From positions 558,001 to 622,000 of the forward strand of contig NZ_WESE01000002.1 of NCBI RefSeq assembly GCF_009184895.1: DNA of 64,000 nucleotides. Reading direction: 5' to 3'. The number at the start of each line of letters is the position of its first letter. Position 1 is the stretch's first letter. Position numbers and translations under genes: made by a program. This stretch comes from Nostocoides sp. F2B08 (GTDB lineage Bacteria; Actinomycetota; Actinomycetes; Actinomycetales; Dermatophilaceae). The notes under the pieces are model-generated. The model did not search any database. It saw only the letters and a program-made list of their open reading frames with translations, and had not been told where the DNA came from. This document shows positions 26,276-35,451 of the stretch, one piece after another.

Positions 26276-29200
26276 CTAAGCCGGCACGGTCACGACGATG
26301 CGCCGCACCCGACCGTCCCGCGCGAACACCGAGGCCGACAGCTCACGGCTGAGCAGGCCGTCCCGGCTCGCCTCGACAGCACCGTCCGCGTCGACCACCT
26401 CGATGAGGGACTCACCACCGGGCACCCGGCGCATGATCACCGGCACCTGGCACACGGTGAACCCCAGCGCACCGACGGGGATCGGCTCGTGCTGCTCGCG
26501 ACCGTCGACGTCGACATAGCTGAGCCAGCCCGTCGCCGTCGACCAGTCGCGTTCGCTCACCGCGCCGGCGTCGAGCCGCAGCCGCCCGTCGACGAACGCC
26601 ACGCCGAGCTCGGCCCGCCGGATGAGCACATCCTCCTTGACCTGACCCGTCATCCCGGGCTGCCGTGCCCCACGTCCGGCCGGCGTGTGTGAGTACGGGT
26701 CGTGCGGGAACGCGCCGTACTCCTCGGCGGTCTTCGCCATCCCGAGCCCTCCGCGCGCCTGCTCGTAGGCAGCCGACAACCGGGCCACCCGCGCCTCGTC
26801 GACGGCCTCGGACCGTCGCGCCTCGTCGAACTGCTCCCGGATCGCGAGCACGAGCTTGGACACCATGTGCCAGTACACGCTGCCGACCCCCTCATAGGCG
26901 AAGAAGCTGCTCGACCGGCCGGTGAACGAGGCGTGGTCGAACATCTCCTCGAAGATCGCGAGCACGTCCTCCTCGCACTGCTCGACGAGCTCCCCGAACT
27001 TCGCATCCGCGCCCACGTCGGCGAGCCGCGCCCGCAGGTCCTCCGCGTGCCGGATGCCGGCGGCGACGTGCACCCCACCGCGCCGGTCCCCGACGACGAC
27101 CCGCCGGTCGCCCGCCGCGACGAGCGCGACGAGCAGCTCGTTCGCGCGGAAACGGTTGTCCGGCAGGGTGTTCCGCTCGAGGAAGCCGCGGATGTCCGGC
27201 TCCGGATACAGCTGGTAGGTGTTCGCGTCCTCGCGGTACAGCCGGCTCCCCGGCAGCGCCGCGACGAGCGCGTCGACCTCGTCCGGTCCGAGGATCCCGG
27301 AGCCGAGGACGGCGACCTGCCCCTCGAGCATCTGGTCGAGACCGATCACCGAGGCGGTCCCCTCGCCGAGCCGCAGGAGGTTGTATGCGTCGTACAGCCC
27401 GTCGGACCGGTGCGCCGTCCGCACGGTGTGGCTGAGCCAGGACCGCACGGCCGCGAGGTGCTCCCGCACCTCCGCGACCCGCACGGTGGTGCGGGCGGAG
27501 GGCTGCTGGGCCACCGCATACCGGTAGTCGCTTCCGGCCCGGCCGAGGCGGTCCAGCAGGCTCCGACGCACGTGGTCGTCCACCCGCCCGTCCGCCGGCG
27601 GCGACACCGACAGGGCGTCGGTGACGGCCCGCACCGCGACCGCGAGCGGCTCGCTGATCTCGAGCTCGTCGACCGAGGCGTCGCCCTCAGCCGCTTCCTC
27701 GAGAACACGCTCGAGGAACGCGACGAACCGGTGCAGCTGCGCGACCGTGACGATCGAGAGGCCGCGACCGACGAGAGCGTTGTTCGCGTCGTTCCATTCG
27801 GGGCGTTGGGTCGTCATCCAGATCCCGCCCTCGGGAACGAAGTTCGCCATCTTGGCGGTGAGCAGGATGAGCAGCTTCTCGACCAGGCCGGCGCGCACGG
27901 GCGTGCCGTCGACCTCGACGAGCAGCCGCCCGTCGCCGCCGATCTCGGCCACCCGCTGCATCGTCGCCGCGTGCCGCTCCTCGTCGAAGAACACCGAGTT
28001 CTGGGCGTCGACGAGCAGCTCGTCATAGGTCGCCAGCCGGTAGGGCACGTCGACGTGGACCATCTCGACCCGGCCGAGCAGCCCGGCGAGCCGCTGCGGG
28101 TCCTGGTCGTGCAGCACCTCGAGCAGCTTGAGCAGGTAGATGATCTGGTGGTCGCTCCAGTAGCCGATGTTCGACCAGGGGTCGTCCGGCTCCGGCACCT
28201 CCCATTCGACGCCCTGGCGGAACACGCGGTAGGGGTTGTAACCGTCGATGGTCGTGGCGTTGAGGAACGCGCGCACCATCGACTCGGTGAGCTCGGGGAA
28301 GGACCAGGCGAGCGCCTCCCAGTTCTGGAAGATGTCGCGCCAGTTGCCCTGGTACGCCAGCCGCGGCCGGCCGTGCTCGTCGCGGAGGTCGATCTCGAAG
28401 CTGTTCCACGGTCGCGACGGGTCGCCGTGGCGCCGGCCGAAGGTCAGCGGGAGGTACTCGAGGACGAGGCGGCTGAGGTCGAGGTCCCCGGTCTCCCCTG
28501 CGGCCGTGCGCAGCTCGTCGAGCGACAGTCGCTCGGGGAGGACGTCGAGGAACGCCGCCGAGCGCTCGGCGACCGGCGCGTTGCGCTCGCGCAGGAAGCG
28601 GCGCACGTCCTCGCGCTCGACCGTGTAGCCGTCGAGCGGCACGCCGCCGCGCATGAGGTTGAACATCGTCGAGGCGGCCAGGTGCGCGTCGGCCATCGCG
28701 TCGCCAGACCGGCTCCAGCCGTCGGACGATCCGACGAGTGCCTTCAGCGAGGAGCGGCCCGCGGCGATGTCGTCCTCGAGCGCGATCTCCAGGTGGGCCG
28801 GGTCGCTGAGCAGCTCCTCGAGGTCGACGAGCGCGGCGGCGTCCTGGTCGATGTCGACGACGATGCTCCAGCGGGCGGGGGTCGCCGGAGTGAGGTGGTG
28901 GGACAGCTCGATGAGGTATGCGGCCCGCTGCCCCCTCGCCTGGGTGCCGGCCTCGCCGGTCCCCCACCCGTGCAGGACGTCGGTGCTCAGGTGGTGGCGC
29001 TCCGGCTCGGCGCCGACCTGCCACATCGCCGTCGCGGCGAGCGCCTCGGACGCCTCGGCCCGGTCGGTGAGCATGGAGTTGAGCCGGACCCAGGCCAGAC
29101 CGGTGGCCGGGTCGAGCTCGGAGATCTTGTATGCGTCGAGCAGGGGCGACATCTCCCGCTGGGTGCGCGCGGTGACGCCTGGGGGAAGGACGTTGCGGAT

Positions 29201-29698
29201 CCCGTCGATGATCCGGACGTCGAGTCCGCGGGGGTCGGCGCACGTGAGGGTGACGCTGCGGACGAGACCGAAGCGGGGGCTGACCCGCCACGAGACGCGG
29301 ATGGTCGCGTCGAGGTCGGGGCGGCGCTCCTCGAAGTGGACGACGTCGCCGAGGTCGGTCTTGGCGACCGACCGCTCGACCCGGGGAAGGTCGGGGTGGA
29401 CGGGACCGAAGGGGCGCCACTCGCTCGTCCGCCCGGTCGAGTCGGTGACGCGCAGCCGCGTGACACCACCGGTGACGTCGGCGTCGTCGGCCACCAGGTC
29501 CTCGGTGCGATATGGGAAGATCGCGTGGTCGACATTGCGCCGTCCGGCGGTGATGCCGCCGTTGCTCGTGAGGTAGGCCCACACGTCGCTGGCGCTGGTC
29601 AGGGTCATGAGGAACGGAGGCATGCGCTCCACCCCGGTGATCACGTGATGACGTTCGCCCGCGATGTCGATGACCGGGCTGCTGGCGGTGTCCTGCAT
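26276..29698 (-). CDS. large (1,140 aa) glycoside-phosphorylase-like cytoplasmic protein
   Basis: There is no signal peptide or membrane segment. The N-terminal 350 residues read as a beta-sandwich (SNGGITAGRRNVDHAIFPYRTEDL). A helical barrel-like region follows with YQGNWRDIFQNWEALAW, NATTIDGYNPYRV and SDHQIIYLLKLLE. This order recalls glycoside phosphorylases of the GH94/GH149/GH161 type, but I cannot assign a family or a catalytic Asp with confidence. It is divergent from a sugar ABC importer, and both sides carry the same LacI operator, so degradation of the imported oligosaccharide is the likely job. No other glycosidase is nearby. Confidence 0.55.
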   Translation of the reverse strand: MQDTASSPVIDIAGERHHVITGVERMPPFLMTLTSASDVWAYLTSNGGITAGRRNVDHAIFPYRTEDLVADDADVTGGVTRLRVTDSTGRTSEWRPFGPVHPDLPRVERSVAKTDLGDVVHFEERRPDLDATIRVSWRVSPRFGLVRSVTLTCADPRGLDVRIIDGIRNVLPPGVTARTQREMSPLLDAYKISELDPATGLAWVRLNSMLTDRAEASEALAATAMWQVGAEPERHHLSTDVLHGWGTGEAGTQARGQRAAYLIELSHHLTPATPARWSIVVDIDQDAAALVDLEELLSDPAHLEIALEDDIAAGRSSLKALVGSSDGWSRSGDAMADAHLAASTMFNLMRGGVPLDGYTVEREDVRRFLRERNAPVAERSAAFLDVLPERLSLDELRTAAGETGDLDLSRLVLEYLPLTFGRRHGDPSRPWNSFEIDLRDEHGRPRLAYQGNWRDIFQNWEALAWSFPELTESMVRAFLNATTIDGYNPYRVFRQGVEWEVPEPDDPWSNIGYWSDHQIIYLLKLLEVLHDQDPQRLAGLLGRVEMVHVDVPYRLATYDELLVDAQNSVFFDEERHAATMQRVAEIGGDGRLLVEVDGTPVRAGLVEKLLILLTAKMANFVPEGGIWMTTQRPEWNDANNALVGRGLSIVTVAQLHRFVAFLERVLEEAAEGDASVDELEISEPLAVAVRAVTDALSVSPPADGRVDDHVRRSLLDRLGRAGSDYRYAVAQQPSARTTVRVAEVREHLAAVRSWLSHTVRTAHRSDGLYDAYNLLRLGEGTASVIGLDQMLEGQVAVLGSGILGPDEVDALVAALPGSRLYREDANTYQLYPEPDIRGFLERNTLPDNRFRANELLVALVAAGDRRVVVGDRRGGVHVAAGIRHAEDLRARLADVGADAKFGELVEQCEEDVLAIFEEMFDHASFTGRSSSFFAYEGVGSVYWHMVSKLVLAIREQFDEARRSEAVDEARVARLSAAYEQARGGLGMAKTAEEYGAFPHDPYSHTPAGRGARQPGMTGQVKEDVLIRRAELGVAFVDGRLRLDAGAVSERDWSTATGWLSYVDVDGREQHEPIPVGALGFTVCQVPVIMRRVPGGESLIEVVDADGAVEASRDGLLSRELSASVFARDGRVRRIVVTVPA

Positions 29699-29751
29699 AT
29701 GACGTCGTCCGTTCCGTGAGATGGGGCCCCCCGCCGGAGGAGAGCAGCAGG

Positions 29752-29794
29752 GAGAGCGCTCTCACATTCTGGCCTGCCCGATGCATGTCGGCAA
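29752..29794 (-). promoter_or_regulatory. leftward promoter with LacI-type operator
   Basis: On the minus strand, -35 TTGCCG (29794-29789), 17 bases, -10 CAGAAT (29771-29766). The 12-base palindrome GAGAGCGCTCTC (29752-29763) lies right at the expected start. It drives the phosphorylase-like gene. Confidence 0.7.
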
Positions 29795-29837
29795 CCCCAC
29801 ATCGACCGTTTTCCGCATGAATGTTGGAAGAACTGTC

Positions 29838-29887
29838 TTGACAGCGGGAATGCGGACCGCCACTATGGGCGTCAGAGAGCGCTCTCT
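29838..29887 (+). promoter_or_regulatory. rightward promoter with LacI-type operator
   Basis: -35 TTGACA (29838-29843), 17 bases, -10-like CACTAT (29861-29866). The 14-base palindrome AGAGAGCGCTCTCT (29874-29887) covers the expected start, a classic repressor position. It drives the sugar ABC operon. Confidence 0.7.
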
Positions 29888-29942
29888 CTGACCGGGTCCG
29901 GCATGGGGCCTGGGCCATTCAATGACGAACGTGGAGGTAACC

Positions 29943-31247
29943 ATGCGCCCCGGATCCCGACGAGGAACCACCTACGGCCGTATCGCGGCCCTGACCATGA
30001 CCGCAGCACTGCTCGCCGCCTGTGGTGGCGAGAGTGCAGACACCGACGCCGGCAGCGGCGGTGAGGGCGGTTCCGACGGCCCGGTGACCCTGACCGTCGC
30101 GACGTTCAACGAGTTCGGCTACGAGGAGCTCTTCACGGAGTACATGGAGCTCAACCCGGACGTCACCATCGAGCACAAGAAGGCCGCGACGGCCAACGAG
30201 GCCCGCGACAACCTCAACACCCGACTCGCCGCCGGCTCCGGCCTGAGCGACATCGAGGCCGTCGAGGTCGACTGGCTGCCCGAGCTGCTGCAGTACCCGG
30301 ACCAGTTCATGGACCTCAGCTCCGACTCGGTCGAGGGCCGCTGGGTGGACTGGAAGGTCCAGCAGGCGACGACGACCGACGGCAAGCTCATCGGCTACGG
30401 CACCGACATCGGCCCCGAGGCGATCTGCTACCGCGCCGACCTCTTCGAGGCCGCCGGTCTGCCCTCCGACCGCGAGGAGGTCGCGGCCGCGCTCGGGTCG
30501 ACGTGGGACGACTACTTCGCCCTCGGCGAGGAGTTCATGGCCAACTCCGACGTCCCGTGGATGGAGTCCGCGGGCGCGACCTACAACGCCATGGTCAACC
30601 AGCTCGAGTTCCCCTACGAGCAGGAGGACGGCACCGTCATCGCGACGGAGAACCCCGAGGTCCGCGCGCTGTACGACCAGGTGCTCGCGGCCTCTGCGAA
30701 CGGCCTGTCGGCCGGCCTCTCCCAGTGGAGCGACGACTGGACCAGCTCCTTCCAGCGTGACGGCTTCGCCACGATGGTCTGCCCGAGCTGGATGCTCGGC
30801 GTCATCGAGGGCAACGCCGCCGGCGTCGAGGGCTGGGACATCGCTAACACCTTCCCCGGCGGCGGCGGCAACTGGGGCGGCTCGTTCCTGACGGTCCCGA
30901 CCCAGGGTGAGAACCAGGAGGCGGCCAAGGAGCTCGCCGACTGGCTGACCGCTCCCGAGCAGCAGATCAAGGCGTTCCAGTCCAAGGGCACCTTCCCGAG
31001 CCAGGTCGAGGCGCTCGAGAGCGAGGAGCTGCTCGGCGACACCCGTGAGTTCTTCAACAACGCGCCGACCGGTGAGATCTTCAGCGAGCGCGCCCAGGCC
31101 GTGGAGGTCGTGACCTTCAAGGGCCCGAAGTACTCCGGCATCAACGACGCGATGCAGCAGGCCATCAGCCGTGTCGACGTCGACGGAACGGACACCCCCG
31201 AGTCCTCGTGGGAGAAGTTCGTGTCCGCGGTCGAGGCGCTCGGCTGA
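29943..31247 (+). CDS. sugar ABC transporter, substrate-binding lipoprotein
   Basis: A 434-residue extracellular binding protein (carbohydrate-uptake type 1). The lipobox LLAAC puts the lipid on Cys27, and an acidic Gly/Ser linker follows. The mature part begins VTLTVATFNEFGYEELFTEY and has the typical ATYNAMVNQLEFPYEQ and WDIANTFPGGGGNWGGSFL stretches. The ATG at 29943 is chosen for the GGAGG six bases before it. First gene of the operon; the sugar is not known. Confidence 0.9.
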   Translation: MRPGSRRGTTYGRIAALTMTAALLAACGGESADTDAGSGGEGGSDGPVTLTVATFNEFGYEELFTEYMELNPDVTIEHKKAATANEARDNLNTRLAAGSGLSDIEAVEVDWLPELLQYPDQFMDLSSDSVEGRWVDWKVQQATTTDGKLIGYGTDIGPEAICYRADLFEAAGLPSDREEVAAALGSTWDDYFALGEEFMANSDVPWMESAGATYNAMVNQLEFPYEQEDGTVIATENPEVRALYDQVLAASANGLSAGLSQWSDDWTSSFQRDGFATMVCPSWMLGVIEGNAAGVEGWDIANTFPGGGGNWGGSFLTVPTQGENQEAAKELADWLTAPEQQIKAFQSKGTFPSQVEALESEELLGDTREFFNNAPTGEIFSERAQAVEVVTFKGPKYSGINDAMQQAISRVDVDGTDTPESSWEKFVSAVEALG

Positions 31248-31318
31248 CACCTATCGGCCGGGCCGCCCCTGCTGCACCAGGGGTGGCCCGGCCCCGGTAG
31301 TGCAAAGGAGCACACGCC

Positions 31319-32422
31319 ATGGCCACCGTCACCGAACCGGCACCGAGCACGACGCCGACACCACCGCCGGGCAAGTCACTTCCGCTCACCCGACGGCAGC
31401 GGATGTCCGCACTCGACGTCAAGCTCTCTCCCTACCTCTACATCTCCCCCTTCTTCATCCTCTTCGCGGTCCTCGGACTCTTCCCCCTCGTCTACACGCT
31501 CTGGGTGTCCCTGCATGACTGGAACCTCATCGGCGGCAAGGGTGAGTTCGTCGGGATGGCGAACTACGCGCAGGTCGTCCAGCAGGAGTTCTTCTGGCGG
31601 GGCATGCGCAACACCTTCTCGATCTTCCTGATCTCCGGTGTGACCCAGACCCTGGCGGCCCTCGCCCTCGCGGCGGTGCTCAACCAGAACATCCGGGCCA
31701 AGACCTTCTGGCGCATGGGCGTCCTGCTCCCGTTCGTCATCGCCCCCGTCGCCGTCGGCGTCATCTTCAACAAGATGTTCGCGGACCAGAACGGCTTCTT
31801 CAACGAGCTGCTCGGCTATGTCGGTCTCGGGCCGGTCGCCTGGCACGCCGGCGTCCTGGAGAGCCACGTCGCCATCGCGACCATGGTCAACTTCCGGTGG
31901 ACCGGCTACGTCACGCTGATCTTCCTGGCCGCCATGCAGGCGATCCCGACCGAGCTCTATGAGGCGGCGCTCCTCGATGGTGCGTCCCGCATACGGCAGT
32001 TCATCTCGATCACCGTGCCGATGCTGCGGCCGACGATCATCTTCGTCGTCATCACCGCCACCATCGGTGGCCTGCAGATCTTCGACGAGCCGCGCGTGTT
32101 CGACCAGACCGGTCTCGGCGGTTCGGACCGGCAGTGGATGACGGTGACGATGTACATCTATGAGCTGGGCTGGGGCCCGACGAAGAGCTTCGGCCGCGCG
32201 GCCGCAGTCTCGTGGATCCTCTTCCTGATCATCATCCTCGTCGGTGCGATCAACTTCTGGCTCACCCGCCGGATCGCCTCCGGCGACTCGAAGAAGGTCG
32301 CCGCCCCCGCGGCACCCGCGCCGACCCAGGCGGCGGCCCCCGGCGCCGGCGCCGTCGCGTCCGCTGAGCCGACCCGCAAGGCGGCAGCCGCGAACAACGA
32401 TGCGAAGGAGACGACGTCATGA
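31319..32422 (+). CDS. sugar ABC transporter permease (MalF/UgpA type)
   Basis: A 367-residue inner-membrane protein with six helices between residues about 35 and 315. The EAA loop YEAALLDGASRIRQFISIT docks the ATPase. The C-terminal 50 residues are an Ala/Pro-rich tail. The stop overlaps the next start by four bases. No ATPase gene is in the operon, so a shared MsiK-type ATPase encoded elsewhere is expected. Confidence 0.92.
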   Translation: MATVTEPAPSTTPTPPPGKSLPLTRRQRMSALDVKLSPYLYISPFFILFAVLGLFPLVYTLWVSLHDWNLIGGKGEFVGMANYAQVVQQEFFWRGMRNTFSIFLISGVTQTLAALALAAVLNQNIRAKTFWRMGVLLPFVIAPVAVGVIFNKMFADQNGFFNELLGYVGLGPVAWHAGVLESHVAIATMVNFRWTGYVTLIFLAAMQAIPTELYEAALLDGASRIRQFISITVPMLRPTIIFVVITATIGGLQIFDEPRVFDQTGLGGSDRQWMTVTMYIYELGWGPTKSFGRAAAVSWILFLIIILVGAINFWLTRRIASGDSKKVAAPAAPAPTQAAAPGAGAVASAEPTRKAAAANNDAKETTS

Positions 32423-33348
32423 GCGCACCTCCGTCCAGCCACCTCGCCGGTGGCATCGCCGGCGCCGGCGCGGCCCGGGCCGCCAAGCGTCGCGACGAGC
32501 GCATCCGCCGCCGGAAGTCGCAGGTCGGCAACCGGCCCGGATGGGTGACGTATGCGATTCTCGGCGTCGTCCTCGCCCTCTCCGCGTACCCGCTGTACTA
32601 CTCGTTCCTGCTCGGCAGCTCCGACCCGGTGACGATCGCGCAGAACCCGATCCCGTCGCTGATCCCGGAGGGCAACTTCATCGACAACGCCGTGCGGGTC
32701 ATCAGCTCGGACATCAAGTTCTGGCAGGCGGTCCTCAACAGCGTCATCGCCGCGACGATCATGGCGGTCTCCGTCGTGTTCTTCTCGACCCTGGCCGGGT
32801 TCGCGTTCGCCAAGCTCCGCTTCAGGGGCCGGGCGCCGCTGCTGGTCTTCGTCGTCGCGACGATGGCCGTGCCGACCCAGCTCAGCGTCGTCCCCCTGTT
32901 CATCCTCATGGCGGAGCTCGGCTGGACCGGGCGGCTCGAGGCCATCATCGTCCCCGGGCTCGTCACCGCGTTCGGCGTGTTCTGGATGACTCAGTACCTC
33001 GAGCAGGCGCTGCCGTACGAGCTGATCGAGGCGGCCCGGGTGGACGGATGCAGCATGATCCGCACGTTCTGGCACGTGGTCCTGCCGGCGGCCCGGCCGG
33101 CGGCGACGATGCTCGGCCTGTTCACCTTCATCGGGTCGTGGACGGCGTTCTTCTGGCCGTTCATCATCCTCGGGTCCACGAACCCGACGCTGCCGGTGGC
33201 GATCCAGCTGCTCCAGGCGTCGTACTTCAAGGACTACTCGCTCATCCTCGCCGGTGTGACCCTCGCGGCGCTCCCGCTCGTCGTGGTGTTCATGTTCGCC
33301 GGGCGTCAGCTCGTCGCCGGTGTCATGCAGGGTGCCGTCAAGGGCTGA
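32419..33348 (+). CDS. sugar ABC transporter permease (MalG/UgpE type)
   Basis: A 309-residue second permease. It has a basic cytoplasmic N-terminus (AKRRDERIRRRKSQ), six helices and the EAA loop IEAARVDGCSMIRTFWHVVLP. Coupled to the first permease by ATGA. It ends the operon; the inverted repeats at 33401 and 33518 follow. Confidence 0.92.
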   Translation: MSAPPSSHLAGGIAGAGAARAAKRRDERIRRRKSQVGNRPGWVTYAILGVVLALSAYPLYYSFLLGSSDPVTIAQNPIPSLIPEGNFIDNAVRVISSDIKFWQAVLNSVIAATIMAVSVVFFSTLAGFAFAKLRFRGRAPLLVFVVATMAVPTQLSVVPLFILMAELGWTGRLEAIIVPGLVTAFGVFWMTQYLEQALPYELIEAARVDGCSMIRTFWHVVLPAARPAATMLGLFTFIGSWTAFFWPFIILGSTNPTLPVAIQLLQASYFKDYSLILAGVTLAALPLVVVFMFAGRQLVAGVMQGAVKG

Positions 33349-33400
33349 GGTTCCGCTCTCACCCCGGAGCACCCTGCATCACCCCACCCGACCCGTGGTT

Positions 33401-33456
33401 GGTGCGTTGCACTGAGTTCGGTCCGCTATAGCGGCCCGGACGCAGTGCAACGCACC
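33401..33456. repeat. nested palindrome after the sugar operon
   Basis: Perfect 14-base arms GGTGCGTTGCACTG (33401-33414) and its complement (33443-33456) enclose the 12-base palindrome CCGCTATAGCGG (33423-33434). It is a relative of the family at 6935, 14214 and 26166, and a likely terminator. Confidence 0.7.
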
Positions 33457-33517
33457 GCCCACGGCGAAACGCGCCACTCCACCGCGCCCCACCACCGGCA
33501 CCACCCCACCCCAAGCC

Positions 33518-33579
33518 GTCGAGAGTGCACGGCACGCCGTTCCTGAGAGAGCGCACCCGGCGTGTCGTGCACTCTCGAC
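33518..33579. repeat. 21-base inverted repeat, 20-base loop
   Basis: Arms 33518-33538 and 33559-33579 match at 20 of 21 positions. They lie in the 420-base gap between convergent genes. The rest of this gap (33580-33768) is a tract of GACCCGC-like repeats without a gene. Confidence 0.7.
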
Positions 33580-33768
33580 TCATGTCCGGGCTCGACCCGC
33601 GAGACGTCGTCGACCCGCGGCCATCCCCTCGACCCGCGGCGCTCGACCCCAGCAGCGGCGCAATATCCCCGCGTCTCGCCGGAGCCGCCGCGGCTCGGCG
33701 CAGGACCCGCCTCAGCATCACGACCCGCCCTCGCCGGAACCACTGCGGCTGGCCGTCACCGGCACCCC

Positions 33769-35313
33769 TCAGCCCGGCTGACTCAGCTCCTCCGCGGCCT
33801 GGCCGTCGCGGTCGCGCACCGTGAGCCGCAGGGCAGCCTCCGCGCCGAACAGCCGCCGCGCCCCCTCCGGGAGCGGGAACCGCTTGACCCACTTGCGCGG
33901 CGTCGCGTCGTCGTCGACGAGCGGCGGCCCCGACGGGATGTAGTCCCGCAGCGTGACGTCGAGCTCGGAGACCCAGCTCGCCCACGCCGCGAGCTCGCCG
34001 TTCACCGCGCCGATGTCGACCACCAGCCAGTCGTCGAAGTCGGCCGTCTGCTCGAGGTGGTCGCGGAAGTCGAAGATCCCGCGCTTCTGCCGCACCGCGA
34101 ACAGCTTCAGGTGCAACGTGTACCGCGCGGTCTCGGCGTTGTCCGGACGCACCGTCGGGTCGGCGATGAGGAACGTCGTCACGAGCGGCTGCGGCCGGTC
34201 GGAGGCGTCGGCCGGCAGGTCGAGGATGACCGGGCAGTGGTGGGCGGCGACCTGCTGGTGCATGAGGATCGGCAGCCCGCGCACGGCGAGCTCGACCTCG
34301 GCCTGCCAGACCAGGTCCCGCGGGTCCGCGACCTGCTCGGGCGGGATCCGCAGCCCGACGAGGTCCGCCGTCACCTCGAGGTCGCCGAGCAGGAACCGCC
34401 GCAGGTTCTGGTAGCCCTCCTCGGAGTTGACGATCCCGTAGCGCCCCGAGTGCGAGCGGTGCACGTACGCGAACTTGGCACCTGGCACATACGCGTTCTC
34501 GATCTGGACCAGCCCGTCGCTCTTGACCCCGACCGCTTTCGACGACAGTCCCATCGCGACGTCGTAGTCCTCCGGGTTCGTCCCGACCAACGTGAAGACA
34601 CGTTCGGTGGGGAACGCCGTGGCCGGGATGGCGCGCGCGTCCCAGTTCTTCGGCCGCCGCTTCCGCGGCGTGCTCGGGTTGAGGTACTCCCACATCCGTT
34701 CCGGGCCAAAGATGTCGGCGCCGTTGATCCCGAACCGGTCCCGCAGCTTCTCGAACAGCCCGAAGCCGACGTCGAACTCGATCCCGCCGTGCGGCGTCGC
34801 ATACGTGAAAAGCCGGTCGACGTAGTCGGTGGCCTTGCCGCCCTTGTCGGGGATGACCCTCTGGATCATGCTCCGGCAGACGAGCCCGCCCATCGAGTGC
34901 GCGACGAGATAGACACGCGGCGCCCCGGTCTTGCGGCGGACGAGCTCGACGAGCGTGAGGAGGTCCTCGGCCGCCCGCTCGAGCCGGTACTCCTGCGCCG
35001 CCTTGCCGAAGGTCGACGCCGACTCGTCGTAGAAGCGGTGGATCCAGATGGTCGCCTCGTCGACCTTGCCGTCCTTCTGCGCGCGCAGCCACGCGAGCTG
35101 ACCGCCGTTGACCTCGAGATGGTAGTCGTGGTCGAGCATGAGCCGCAGCAGCGGACTCTCGAACTGGTAGAAGCTCGGCTCCCCTCGCGCGCCGACGCGC
35201 ACGTGGGTCGAGCCGGCGTTGAAACCGTAGAACGGGTCCTCGACGAGCGCGTCGATGCCGGACTGCCCCCCGCCATATCCCCGGACGTAGATGATCGGCA
35301 GCTTTCGACCCAT
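33769..35313 (-). CDS. alpha/beta-hydrolase, lipase-like (PGAP1/LipA type)
   Basis: A 514-residue protein starting MGRKLPIIYVRGYGGGQSGI. The nucleophile elbow is AHSMGGL (catalytic Ser) and YATPHGG follows, as in triacylglycerol lipases and PGAP1-like hydrolases. The C-terminal half (about 270-514) has beta-rich sequence without a recognised domain. The ATG at 35313 has a GGAGGAGGA site; the long in-frame extension upstream runs antisense to the enoyl-CoA hydratase and is rejected. There is no signal peptide, so it acts in the cytoplasm or at the membrane face. Confidence 0.8.
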   Translation of the reverse strand: MGRKLPIIYVRGYGGGQSGIDALVEDPFYGFNAGSTHVRVGARGEPSFYQFESPLLRLMLDHDYHLEVNGGQLAWLRAQKDGKVDEATIWIHRFYDESASTFGKAAQEYRLERAAEDLLTLVELVRRKTGAPRVYLVAHSMGGLVCRSMIQRVIPDKGGKATDYVDRLFTYATPHGGIEFDVGFGLFEKLRDRFGINGADIFGPERMWEYLNPSTPRKRRPKNWDARAIPATAFPTERVFTLVGTNPEDYDVAMGLSSKAVGVKSDGLVQIENAYVPGAKFAYVHRSHSGRYGIVNSEEGYQNLRRFLLGDLEVTADLVGLRIPPEQVADPRDLVWQAEVELAVRGLPILMHQQVAAHHCPVILDLPADASDRPQPLVTTFLIADPTVRPDNAETARYTLHLKLFAVRQKRGIFDFRDHLEQTADFDDWLVVDIGAVNGELAAWASWVSELDVTLRDYIPSGPPLVDDDATPRKWVKRFPLPEGARRLFGAEAALRLTVRDRDGQAAEELSQPG

Positions 35314-35451
35314 CGGAGTCCTCCTCCTCGAGGCGGCGTTCGTGGTCTCGACGGTACTGCCGACAGGCCCGTATGCGCTACGCACCTCGCCCAGCCCACG
35401 CACCCCGATCTGTGGCCGGCGCCCTGCGGTCGCCTCGGTCGGTAGGCGAGA

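Noticed and set aside
26702-29719. A 1,005-codon plus-strand open frame inside the phosphorylase-like gene
   Set aside because: Highly charged repetitive product. The minus frame has ordinary protein composition and a promoter with operator.
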